Shown here in pieces: positions 9,573 to 17,499 of a DNA stretch of 64,000 bases. A program made the translations under genes and the position numbers. Origin of the DNA: Natronomonas marina (GTDB taxonomy: Archaea > Halobacteriota > Halobacteria > Halobacteriales > Haloarculaceae). The notes beneath the pieces were generated by a model. It ran no database searches. It had not been told where the DNA came from and worked only from the letters and a program-made list of their open reading frames with translations. The stretch lies in NCBI RefSeq assembly GCF_024298905.1, contig NZ_CP101154.1:2232001-2296000 (forward strand), in the 5' to 3' direction. Position 1 is the first letter of the stretch. Each line of letters begins with the position of its first letter.

Positions 9573-11597
9573 ATGAGCAATACTGGTAATTCCGAGGCGA
9601 TCAATACTGAATCTGATCTCCAGCAGCTGAAGCCCCTCCTCGCTAAACAGCACGATAACTATCGCGAGATGCTGCAGGAGCCGATTGATAATTCTATCTC
9701 TGCGACTGTGGAAAACGAACTGTACTACAACGATCCCGAGCCATTTATGATTCAGCTTGATTTTGAGCGCCGACCAGAAACCTGCCGTGTGATCGTGTCT
9801 GATGCCGGTTGTGGGATGTCTCGAGAAGTCATCCGCGATTATGTATTTAGCACCGGCGATACGAACTACTCGGATGGCATTCTCAACAATATCGGCGCTG
9901 GGTTGAAAGCTAGTATTTGTTGGTGTGAGGAATCACTGAGCAGTGCACAAGGACCCTCCGGATATGATAACCGGTTCCATGTGCTTTCCCGAGAACCAGA
10001 TGAAGACCAGTATCAACGGGTCGATGGTCCTGTCGAACGTGGGATTGAGGTTTACAATTCAGATGATACTGAGCTTTGGGAGGAGGGAGCCGATGAGTTA
10101 CCCCAGACAGAGCACGGGACACGAGTCCATTTGACCTGTGCTGTGCAGGACTTCAATGAAGGAGTTGCACCAAGAGCTACTAATCTCGAGACGAAGATAC
10201 GATATCTACAAGAGGAACTCGGGGTTCGTTTCCAGCATCTTCTCAATGCTCATGAGGATAACTCGATTATCATTACGTACCGCGACATTGAAGACGGAGA
10301 TATCGTAGACGAGGATACACTCGAGGTCACACCCATTGAGCCTCGTTTCAAAGCGAAACCTTCAGACACTGATGTTGGCGAGATCACAGATTATAATTCG
10401 TTTGAGGATTTTGGGGAAGCGGTAGCTGGCATCTCCACGGAAGATATTGGATCAGAACAGTACGGTTGGCATACAACCACAATCTCGTTCGACAACACCG
10501 GAGAAACTTTCTATGTCTCATATGAGTACGGTGAACTTGACTTGGACGCGATGTTTGAGGAAACAAATGCCGAAGGACGGAATTTGAAAATCACCTCTCC
10601 AAGCACCAAGGGGTTCCGTTGGCGATATAAGCGTAATCAGGAAGGTACAGGGATCGATGTATACGGAAACGGCCGGATACTCAACTCGGCAGAGTGGCCT
10701 TTTGATCTCACATACAATAACCAGTATAACGGGTACTGTGGTATGTTGCGGGTTATTCCTGCAGACCCAGAACAGTACGAGCTTCCAACGACCAACGACA
10801 AAACTGGGGTTGAGAAGAGTTCAGACCTTTGGCAGGAGCTCTCCGAGTGGCTGAATGACTCCAAACGAACTCCAGTTGCTACCTACGAGGAAGGCGGAAG
10901 CGGTAGTGGCGGCGGTAGTGGCGGAAGCGGTACCAGCGGCAGTAGTGGCGGAAGCGGTGGTGGCGGCGGTAGTGGCGGAAGCGGTACCAGCGGCAGTAGT
11001 GGCGGAAGCGGTGGTGGCGGCGGTAGTGGCGGAAGCGGTGGTGGCGGCGGTAGTGGCGGAAGCGGTGGTGGCGGCGGTAGTGGCGGAAGCGGTACCAGCG
11101 GCAGTAGTGGCGGAAGCGGTGGTGGCGGCGGTAGTGGCGGAAGCGGTACCAGCGGCAGTAGTGGCGGAAGCGGTGGTGGCGGCGGTAGTGGCGGAAGCGG
11201 TGGTGGCGGCGGTAGTGGCGGAAGCGGTGATAGCGGCAGTAGTAGCGGCGGTGATACTGATAACCGAATTCAGACTGTGATCAGCAAAGTTAGAGACGGA
11301 GGCGGGGAAAACATCCAACGCAATAGTGAGGTTGAAGAAGTAATAATCGACCTCATTTCACAGCATCCAGGAGCGGGCGATGTACTCCACATCGTCGTTG
11401 ACGGTAATGCAACTCCAGAAGATATCTATCGGGCAATGCTTTACCAAGACCACTACAAGCGAACCTCCGATGATTATGAAGGCACAGTGATTTGGGCGAC
11501 CGATGCGTCAGAAATTGCCCAGAGAGATATTGAATCTGTCAAGAGTCGTAATGACGAGCACGGAGATCCGTATTCTATCCAACTTAATATCGACTAA
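9573..11597 (+). CDS. MORC-type GHKL ATPase with Gly/Ser repeat linker
   Basis: 674 aa from the ATG at 9573, preceded by GGAGG. GHKL motifs: EPIDN (36-40, a Pro variant of the N-box that keeps Glu and Asn), DAGCG (77-81) and GAGLKAS (108-114). The middle part matches the MORC half of the 4412-7345 fusion (GTRVHLTC, ELGVRFQHLL, GIDVYGNGRIL, ELPTTNDKT). Residues about 441-557 are 13 copies of a nine-residue Gly/Ser unit. A compact C-terminal domain of about 110 residues (HIVVDGNATPEDIY) follows and is not recognised. MORC/GHKL ATPases dimerise on ATP binding and can clamp or compact DNA. The stop overlaps the McrB-like ATG at 11597 (TAATG), so the two are coupled. Confidence 0.86.
   Translation: MSNTGNSEAINTESDLQQLKPLLAKQHDNYREMLQEPIDNSISATVENELYYNDPEPFMIQLDFERRPETCRVIVSDAGCGMSREVIRDYVFSTGDTNYSDGILNNIGAGLKASICWCEESLSSAQGPSGYDNRFHVLSREPDEDQYQRVDGPVERGIEVYNSDDTELWEEGADELPQTEHGTRVHLTCAVQDFNEGVAPRATNLETKIRYLQEELGVRFQHLLNAHEDNSIIITYRDIEDGDIVDEDTLEVTPIEPRFKAKPSDTDVGEITDYNSFEDFGEAVAGISTEDIGSEQYGWHTTTISFDNTGETFYVSYEYGELDLDAMFEETNAEGRNLKITSPSTKGFRWRYKRNQEGTGIDVYGNGRILNSAEWPFDLTYNNQYNGYCGMLRVIPADPEQYELPTTNDKTGVEKSSDLWQELSEWLNDSKRTPVATYEEGGSGSGGGSGGSGTSGSSGGSGGGGGSGGSGTSGSSGGSGGGGGSGGSGGGGGSGGSGGGGGSGGSGTSGSSGGSGGGGGSGGSGTSGSSGGSGGGGGSGGSGGGGGSGGSGDSGSSSGGDTDNRIQTVISKVRDGGGENIQRNSEVEEVIIDLISQHPGAGDVLHIVVDGNATPEDIYRAMLYQDHYKRTSDDYEGTVIWATDASEIAQRDIESVKSRNDEHGDPYSIQLNID
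10893..11243 (+). repeat. 13 tandem 27-bp units encoding a Gly/Ser linker
   Basis: The coding DNA consists of 27-bp units translating as GGSG followed by TSGSS or GGGGS. The order of the two unit types is irregular, the first unit is GGSGSGGGS and the last GGSGDSGSS. The units stay in frame and are nearly identical in DNA, which suggests recent slippage or unequal exchange. Both strands therefore show artificial open frames here. Confidence 0.9.
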
Positions 11598-13699
11598 TGC
11601 CCCGACATAGTACCGTCTACCCGATGCCCGGTGGTGTAGAAAGCCAGGACGAGACTATTTTGGAAGCTGTAAATTTCGTGGACTCTGAGTCTCCTACATA
11701 TGAGGCCCTTGTCAGCTGGATCCTCGAACAGGGGGAGATGACCAGTGAGGAATCCGCAGAGCGCCGGATTTCTTTTCTTAAACAGGCGGATCTTCTCTCA
11801 CAGAATGTTGAACAGATGCGGGTCGGTAGTAATGGATACCAACTTCTCGATGCCGGTGACAAACAACAAGCACTCTACACTATTCTGGATGATGAATATC
11901 TTGGTATATCAACACTCCTGAAACTAGTCGATGACTATGACACAAAAGAACAACTTCATCAGGCACTTATTGAGAACCTCGATCAAGATGTCGATTGGAG
12001 AGAACTTCATCAAACCAACCACCGGCTCAATTATCTCCGAAGTATAGGGTATGTCGACCTCCATGAGGACGACACTTATGCGCCTACACCCGCCGGCCGT
12101 GCCCGACTAAGCGAGACGGATACGCCTGACTCCCAGTATAGTGAACCACCAACACCGACGGAATTGATGTCTTCGATACGGGATGATTCTGGCACGACGC
12201 CGGATTTCTACTGGGTGAACCATGACAATACAGGCCACAGCTCTACTAATTATATTCGGCCACGTCTCGATACCGATACTGGTGTCTCTCCCCGTGACAT
12301 AGGACCCTCAGATATCATCTTTCGGTATGAGGATGGCGAAGTGATCGGATATTCTACGCTTCGTGAACCAGGTACAATCACGACCGAGTCGGGAACAGAG
12401 TACTATCGGACTCCTGTATTTTTCCGAGAATTTTCAGCGTCAGTTCCTCTGTCTTCGGTTATTGGAGCCTTGACATCGTCAGAGCATCTATCGGAGGCGG
12501 TACTTGAGGATCCTTCATATCCTTTTACAGAAACTGGTCTCCGAAATATCTCGCTCGGCGTGCTGCCATCGGGGGCGGCGAAAACTATCTTCGAGATGGG
12601 AGGTGAACTTGACCGGTATGCTGACGTAGATGTTGAACTTGAGCTTTCAGCTTCTCAATTGCCCGAAAAAGACGATTTCGACCTGCACTTCCCCGAAGAA
12701 CCCTTCGATGCGATGATGGAGGAGATTGAGGAAGCACTGCTGAACGATCAACACCTTATTTTGATCGGCCCGCCCGGTTCAGGGAAGACGAAATTAGCGC
12801 AAACCATTGCTGGTGAAGTGAATAATCGTGATGGGTACGCTTTGGTGACGGCCACAGCAGATTGGTCGACCTTCGATACTGTAGGCGGGTACCAACCAGA
12901 TAGAGAGGCACAGCTCGATTTTATCCCTGGAGTTTTTCTCTCCCGATTTCAACGATCAGATGCGGCCCCTGCAAACGAATGGCTAATTGTCGACGAGATT
13001 AACCGCGCGAATATTGATAAAGCGTTTGGCAGCTTTTTTTCCGCCCTCTCTGGTGACGATGTTACCACCGCGTTCAAATCTAGCGACGGCAACGAAATCG
13101 AGATACTCGGGAGTGGCGATGCCGACCAGATAATCCGCCCGAGTCGCTACTACATCCCGAAAACGTGGCGTCTCATTGCGACGATGAACACACATGACAA
13201 GATGTCGTTATACGATATGAGCTACGCGTTCATGCGCCGCTTTGCGTTCATCCACGTCGGTGCCCCAGACGCAGGAGAAATCAGCACAGATCTTATTAAA
13301 GAATATGTCTCAGAGTGGTCTCAACTATCGGTTAGTGAAAAGGGTTCTGGCGACGCCGAAAACGAATATGGGGAAGAACAAGGATTAGTAATACATGAAG
13401 ATGGATTGGATGATATCGCCTCGTTCTGGGAAACGTTGCAGCCACATCGAACTATTGGCCCGGCGATTATCCGGAACCTCAGCCTAGCTCTCGCACGTCA
13501 GGGCCCCGATACTGCCGATTTGACCGGACCACTGAAAATGTACGTTCTTCCGCAATTGGAGGATCTCCCGGAGAATACGCAGATAGACGCGATTAATGCA
13601 TTATTGAATAATGATGAAATTCCGCTTGCACGGGAACGATTCAGGCGTTTTGCCAGCGACTACTTTGGTATCGATAGAGAACGATTCACTACTGGGTAA
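11597..13699 (+). CDS. McrB-type AAA+ GTPase with winged-helix and EVE/PUA-like regions
   Basis: 700 aa. The C-terminal half has the McrB signature: GPPGSGKT (391-398), DEINRA (466-471) and MNTHDKMSLYD with MRRF (530-550). In McrBC-type systems this is the NTP-driven motor that assembles as hexamers and activates the nuclease subunit. The N-terminal 180 residues look like winged-helix segments. Residues about 200-320 (FYWVNHDN, PSDIIFRYEDGEVIGYS, TPVFFREFS) resemble the PUA/EVE fold that reads modified bases in other McrB proteins; that call is from pattern only. The start overlaps the MORC stop, and the next gene begins 5 bp after its stop. With the MORC and methylase genes it forms one operon. 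Confidence 0.85.
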   Translation: MPRHSTVYPMPGGVESQDETILEAVNFVDSESPTYEALVSWILEQGEMTSEESAERRISFLKQADLLSQNVEQMRVGSNGYQLLDAGDKQQALYTILDDEYLGISTLLKLVDDYDTKEQLHQALIENLDQDVDWRELHQTNHRLNYLRSIGYVDLHEDDTYAPTPAGRARLSETDTPDSQYSEPPTPTELMSSIRDDSGTTPDFYWVNHDNTGHSSTNYIRPRLDTDTGVSPRDIGPSDIIFRYEDGEVIGYSTLREPGTITTESGTEYYRTPVFFREFSASVPLSSVIGALTSSEHLSEAVLEDPSYPFTETGLRNISLGVLPSGAAKTIFEMGGELDRYADVDVELELSASQLPEKDDFDLHFPEEPFDAMMEEIEEALLNDQHLILIGPPGSGKTKLAQTIAGEVNNRDGYALVTATADWSTFDTVGGYQPDREAQLDFIPGVFLSRFQRSDAAPANEWLIVDEINRANIDKAFGSFFSALSGDDVTTAFKSSDGNEIEILGSGDADQIIRPSRYYIPKTWRLIATMNTHDKMSLYDMSYAFMRRFAFIHVGAPDAGEISTDLIKEYVSEWSQLSVSEKGSGDAENEYGEEQGLVIHEDGLDDIASFWETLQPHRTIGPAIIRNLSLALARQGPDTADLTGPLKMYVLPQLEDLPENTQIDAINALLNNDEIPLARERFRRFASDYFGIDRERFTTG

Positions 13700-13704
13700 C
13701 TTGG

Positions 13705-15129
13705 ATGGTCAACCATTCCTCCGCGTCTAAGACTCCTGCAACCCAGTTAATTAAGGATACTGCTGGATCGTTCCATACTTATATTGGAAAGGGAGTGAGT
13801 GTTCCTGGAATCGGTGATATCGATACGGATCCTTCGCTGAATGTGAATGATCTTGAATCTCTCCTACGAGTTCATTTCGTCCTTACGGGTTCGACGTTAG
13901 CCACAGGAACCCATAGCTCTCCCGAGGTAGTTCCGTTCATCAAAGCACTCCCCGACCATATCCGCCGCCTCAACCGCTCGACCTATCAAGAATCGGAACT
14001 GGTTGCTGGCGGTGTTGACGGGCGGATCGATTGGGGAGAAACAGTCGAGATGTACAGCCGGCGAGGGTTCGTTGACGGGACAAAATTCATTTGTAATCAA
14101 CATCGGACCGAGTACGACACCCCGGAAAACCAGGTTCTCAAGCGGCTTTTACTGGAAATTCATTCTGTCTTTCAGAACGAACTCGAAGCCACCACTGATG
14201 ATCCAGAGAGTTATCAGTGGCTGTCTGAATGGTTGAAAAAACCAGGATTACTTACGACGCTGACCGAAACACTTTATCAGAATGTATATTTAGATGATGT
14301 TTCCCCGTCAGAGCGCATCCCTCAACGTATCCTTCGTACGGTCAAATCCTCTCGTCAATCGTTGTATCGGGATGCGGCCTCCCTGCTTGAGCAATACTAT
14401 TCCTTTCAAAACCGGAACTTTGAGCGAGAGAAGGCAACAGATATCCTTCAGAATGTCTACATCCGACCGAATACCGATAATGGTGGGAGACTCTTCGAGA
14501 TCTATTGGCTATTCAAGATACTTGATGAAGTAACAGGTGGGGAACTTCAGATTATTCGATCAGGAACCGATCTTATCGCACGTTGGGAGGCTGGTGGTTC
14601 CCAGTACGACCTTTACCACCACACTACAGGGCCAGATATGCTATCATTCTCGGTCCACTCAGCCGACGTAGAGTCACAACTTCATCACCTTGAGGACCAC
14701 TTCGAGTCGATGAATTACTTCCAGCGAACCCATACAGTACAACGAGATACCGCAGAGATTGCTGAGACTGCGTTAGGGTCGAGTACTCATAAGACTCTCT
14801 GGACTGGCGTCCCGGATATCTTGCTCGTCCGGACCAATCCGGATAATGAGCTTACGGGCATACTGATTGGCGAAGTGAAATATTCTCGTGACGTTCAGTA
14901 CATCAAAGATGGAGTTGAAGAACTCCTCGAGTATCTTTATCATCTCCATTACAATGGAGACTATATCGTAACACCTTCTCCAACCGACGCTAATTTCGAG
15001 AGCGAAATTCCCGTCGTGGGGGCCCTCTTCGTGGACAAACTTCCTCCAGAGACGGATGACAGTGAACTCCCAATTTCATTAGTTGAGTATGGGGACTCGT
15101 ATATTCCGTTCCCAGACAATTCGTCATAA
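13705..15129 (+). CDS. McrC-like PD-(D/E)xK nuclease (DUF2357-like)
   Basis: 474 aa. The first 250 residues resemble the DUF2357/McrC-type N-terminal region (GGVDGRIDWGET, then FICNQHRTEYDTPENQVLK). The nuclease core is D371 in GVPDILL, followed by E390 and K392 in IGEVKYS, with a downstream GVEELLEYLYHL helix as in McrC proteins. It should supply the DNA cleavage activity of the plus-strand operon, driven by the McrB-like protein 5 bp upstream. It is the last gene of the operon and is followed by a convergent small gene. The catalytic set is intact, so the system is probably functional. Confidence 0.82.
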   Translation: MVNHSSASKTPATQLIKDTAGSFHTYIGKGVSVPGIGDIDTDPSLNVNDLESLLRVHFVLTGSTLATGTHSSPEVVPFIKALPDHIRRLNRSTYQESELVAGGVDGRIDWGETVEMYSRRGFVDGTKFICNQHRTEYDTPENQVLKRLLLEIHSVFQNELEATTDDPESYQWLSEWLKKPGLLTTLTETLYQNVYLDDVSPSERIPQRILRTVKSSRQSLYRDAASLLEQYYSFQNRNFEREKATDILQNVYIRPNTDNGGRLFEIYWLFKILDEVTGGELQIIRSGTDLIARWEAGGSQYDLYHHTTGPDMLSFSVHSADVESQLHHLEDHFESMNYFQRTHTVQRDTAEIAETALGSSTHKTLWTGVPDILLVRTNPDNELTGILIGEVKYSRDVQYIKDGVEELLEYLYHLHYNGDYIVTPSPTDANFESEIPVVGALFVDKLPPETDDSELPISLVEYGDSYIPFPDNSS

Positions 15130-15237
15130 GAACGGGAAACGCTCTCTGTCATCGAGTATTATTCGGACCGCTACGGTTTCACAGCGCCAGCTCTACCCGA
15201 CCAACAACTTGCTTCCGAAGAGCGAGGGAAATGTCCC

Positions 15238-15450
15238 TCATTCATTATTTTCACACACTGCTTCACGTAGTTCTTCCAGAAGATCCTCTCGATTCTCAGC
15301 TAAAATTTCAACATCCTCATCTACATTCTCTATCTTCGTACGGATACGGCTTACAACTCTATAGCGATAGTTGTCAGAGACTTCTGCCTCACCATCTAAG
15401 ATTTCACGTTCACGCTCGGTGAGGAGCCCCCGATACTGATCATCAACCAT
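15238..15450 (-). CDS. Small haloarchaeal LTEREREIL regulator-like protein
   Basis: About 70 aa from the ATG at 15450; a GTG at 15501 would add 17 residues without family-like sequence. The core LLTEREREIL...VSDNYRYRVVSRIR is common among small haloarchaeal proteins from plasmids and viruses, and looks like a helix-turn-helix. It ends with EELREAVCE. No experimental function is known to me. The upstream DNA contains a cluster of AGT(A/G)ACT boxes and a 12-bp palindrome. This would fit autoregulation, and possibly control of the divergent RAMP operon at 15654. It is convergent with the McrC-like gene. Confidence 0.65.
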   Translation of the reverse strand: MVDDQYRGLLTEREREILDGEAEVSDNYRYRVVSRIRTKIENVDEDVEILAENREDLLEELREAVCENNE

Positions 15451-15476
15451 AATTGTCGATTGGTCGCCTCCACCAT

Positions 15477-15565
15477 AGTAACTCTTACTGGCCACAGCCA
15501 CTTATTACTATATATAGTCATGATAACTGTAAACAGTAACTATTAAGTGACTGCATATAGTAACT
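15477..15565. promoter_or_regulatory. Cluster of AGTRACT boxes and palindromes
   Basis: AGTAACT or AGTGACT occurs at 15477-15483, 15535-15541, 15546-15552 and 15559-15565. A perfect palindrome ACTATATATAGT lies at 15507-15518. ACTGT/ACAGT flank AA at 15526-15537. The AT-rich stretch lies between the small regulator gene (minus) and the RAMP operon (plus) and probably contains both promoters and operator sites. Confidence 0.55.
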
Positions 15566-15615
15566 ACTAACGTGGAAAATTGGCTCCTCGGGGCGTGAGA
15601 AGTGTCGGAAATGCC

Positions 15616-15633
15616 CGGGTGCTAGAACACCCG
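15616..15633 (+). promoter_or_regulatory. Hairpin ahead of the RAMP operon
   Basis: CGGGTG (15616-15621), a six-base loop (CTAGAA), then CACCCG (15628-15633). This perfect stem lies 20-50 nt before the first RAMP-operon start and would be in the 5' leader if transcription begins in the AGTRACT region. Confidence 0.45.
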
Positions 15634-15653
15634 AGCCGGATTCCCCACAGTGT

Positions 15654-16259
15654 GTGAAAGAACCCATGAACCATTCAAAGCTACCAACTCAAGAGTCCAT
15701 CGACGATCAGTTAATTGAAGAAATATCACAATTACAACAAGATGCGCTCGGGGAAGGGGCCGCGGCTTGCGAAGCCTGCGGTGAAAAACTGCGGGAAGGC
15801 GAACCGATCGTCGCGTTCGCCTTCCGACCGGCCGACCAACCGGCCTTCGAGATCGGGCACGTGAAATGCACTGAGTGTCGGCACGAGCCGACGGAGTACT
15901 TTACGCTCGGCGTGTGCGAACTCGTGCTTGACGGCCGCGTCGGGACCTGTGCTGACCCTGCAACACAGTCGTCGTGGCCGGTCCTGCTGGCACCACGCCC
16001 ACGCGCGGTGAGTCCGGCGGACACCACAACAGTACAACCCCTACCGGGAACCACGTGGTTCCGACACCCAATTGCGCGGAGCGACGTCTTCGCTGCGGCG
16101 GATCGCCCATCGACGCGCAAACCTTGGCAGCGACCAGTGGTGCGAGGTGACAACGCAGACCCTGATAGCACACCTGAACCGGATTCGAAGGGTGACGACA
16201 CGGTCGAAACTAGTGCCCCTCGCGCACCTGATGGCGGCCAGCCGGGGGGTGCTCGCTGA
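15654..16259 (+). CDS. Zinc-finger protein, first gene of the RAMP (HRAMP-like) operon
   Basis: 201 aa from a GTG at 15654; an ATG at 15666 (residue 5) is an alternative start. The N-terminal half carries a zinc-ribbon pattern: CEAC near residue 35 and CTEC near residue 72. It is followed by a Pro/Ser/Thr-rich tail that is probably disordered. The next gene, a Cas7-like RAMP, starts 2 bp after its stop, so it belongs to the same operon. Type IV CRISPR loci also begin with a zinc-finger protein (Csf1), but I see no alignment that proves a relation; that idea is inference. Confidence 0.6.
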   Translation: MKEPMNHSKLPTQESIDDQLIEEISQLQQDALGEGAAACEACGEKLREGEPIVAFAFRPADQPAFEIGHVKCTECRHEPTEYFTLGVCELVLDGRVGTCADPATQSSWPVLLAPRPRAVSPADTTTVQPLPGTTWFRHPIARSDVFAAADRPSTRKPWQRPVVRGDNADPDSTPEPDSKGDDTVETSAPRAPDGGQPGGAR

Positions 16260-16261
16260 CG

Positions 16262-17233
16262 ATGCACGGAGACGAAGACTCGCAGACTTTCGACGCGTCG
16301 CACCTTGACATCGACTTCGACCTCCCGCGCCCGGTCGATGAGATGCTGTTCCCGGACTTGTACGTCGGCCTCGATATCGGCCTGCTGGCACCGGGCGATG
16401 GGATCGTGACGGATCGCCACCACGCGTCAGCGGATCGGTACGAAGCGGATGATCCACAGAATCAGATTGCCGGACAGATCTCGCCGTTCACATTATCGGG
16501 TTGGCTGCGCCATGGCTGTGAAGGAGTGGTGCAGACGGCGGGGACGACGGCCTGCCATCCGGGCAATGCCGACGCCGACTACATGCTCGACGACGTCTAC
16601 GACCGCGACCTGGAAAACGGGTATCACGAGAAAGGCAGCTGTGTTGATGACAACGGGGATGACGACGCGGGCTGCGTCATTCACGACTTGTTCGGTGGGT
16701 TCGGTGACCGGGCGGGCCGCGTGATCCGCCGGCCGATCCGCTTCTCACCAATTCGACGGCAGGTGGACGTGACGAAGGGCGAAGCCGAAGCGCACTACCG
16801 CCAGCTCAACACGCAGGTACGCTCGCGCAACGAAGCTGACGAGGGCCAACCGCTCCGGCAGGCGACCCGGGACGTGGTCGGCAACCTCGTGGGGACGTGG
16901 CGACTGACGCTTCGGGAGTTGAAGCCCGAATATGTGGGCTTGCTCGTCGAGGCCATCTCATACCTGGATGCCCACAGTGACGTCTACGAGATGCAACTCG
17001 GCGGGGCGCGGAATTTCGGTGCTGGCATCGCCGATGTTGAGGTGGTGAATCCGCTGTACACGGAGGCTGAACTCCGGCGGGTCTACAACCGCTCGCAGGA
17101 CCCGACAAGCGGGATGGGGACGAAGGACGACATCTGGCGTAATCAGTGTCGTGACGAGTTCGTGCGCGCACTGCAGGCTCGGACAGCCGCTGGTGACGGC
17201 GACCTGCCGATGCCGACGGAGGACTCGGCGTGA
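16262..17233 (+). CDS. Cas7-like RAMP protein (HRAMP)
   Basis: 323 aa with the layout of Cas7-family RAMPs. SPFTLSGWLRHGCEG (74-88) matches the S-x-x-G-x-x-R strand-helix turn. GCVIHDLFGGFG (137-148) resembles the C-x-LFG segment of Csm3/Csf2-type Cas7. LGGARNFGAG (246-255) is the glycine-rich loop near the end. Cas7 proteins form the RNA-binding backbone of class 1 effectors. Makarova and colleagues (2019) described haloarchaeal HRAMP loci with diverged Cas5 and Cas7, a conserved unknown protein and assorted nucleases but no array; this operon fits that description. No catalytic aspartate typical of Csm3 is obvious. The stop overlaps the GTG of the next gene. Confidence 0.78.
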   Translation: MHGDEDSQTFDASHLDIDFDLPRPVDEMLFPDLYVGLDIGLLAPGDGIVTDRHHASADRYEADDPQNQIAGQISPFTLSGWLRHGCEGVVQTAGTTACHPGNADADYMLDDVYDRDLENGYHEKGSCVDDNGDDDAGCVIHDLFGGFGDRAGRVIRRPIRFSPIRRQVDVTKGEAEAHYRQLNTQVRSRNEADEGQPLRQATRDVVGNLVGTWRLTLRELKPEYVGLLVEAISYLDAHSDVYEMQLGGARNFGAGIADVEVVNPLYTEAELRRVYNRSQDPTSGMGTKDDIWRNQCRDEFVRALQARTAAGDGDLPMPTEDSA

Positions 17234-17499
17234 CCCGAGACGCAGATTGGGACCCCAACCCGGAACCGGACCCTGACCGCGCGTGTGCTCGGGACTGGCA
17301 GCCAGTCGAAGCGCCCAAGCGCCGTCGGGAGCCGAAACGCGAGGACGAACCGGTGCAGCGGTCGTCAGAAGCAGCGGACGATGCGTCCGGCCTTGACCCT
17401 GACCCGGCAGCACGAGCACACGACACCCAAGAGCGCGACCACGCCGCGCGTCAAGCCCGTGGAGACGTTGAGCCGGACGTAGGTGGCCGGCATGGTTGA
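17230..17499 (+). CDS. Small charged protein of the RAMP operon
   Basis: 89 aa, GTG start overlapping the Cas7-like stop (GTGA) and ending 8 nt inside the next gene. Composition is strongly Asp/Arg/Pro/Ala and probably disordered. No domain was recognised. It could be a real small subunit or an intervening frame tolerated in very GC-rich DNA. The double overlap argues for a gene, the composition against. Confidence 0.35.
   Translation: MTRDADWDPNPEPDPDRACARDWQPVEAPKRRREPKREDEPVQRSSEAADDASGLDPDPAARAHDTQERDHAARQARGDVEPDVGGRHG

Noticed and set aside
9183-9653. Minus-strand 156-codon frame before the MORC gene
   Set aside because: No domain, overlaps the supported MORC start, and the composition looks like antisense of the leader; only the CPDTGEK part gave brief pause.
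10821-11318. Long Ala/Thr-rich frames on both strands over the MORC linker
   Set aside because: They are frame shadows of the 27-bp Gly/Ser repeat and have no independent start signals or domains.
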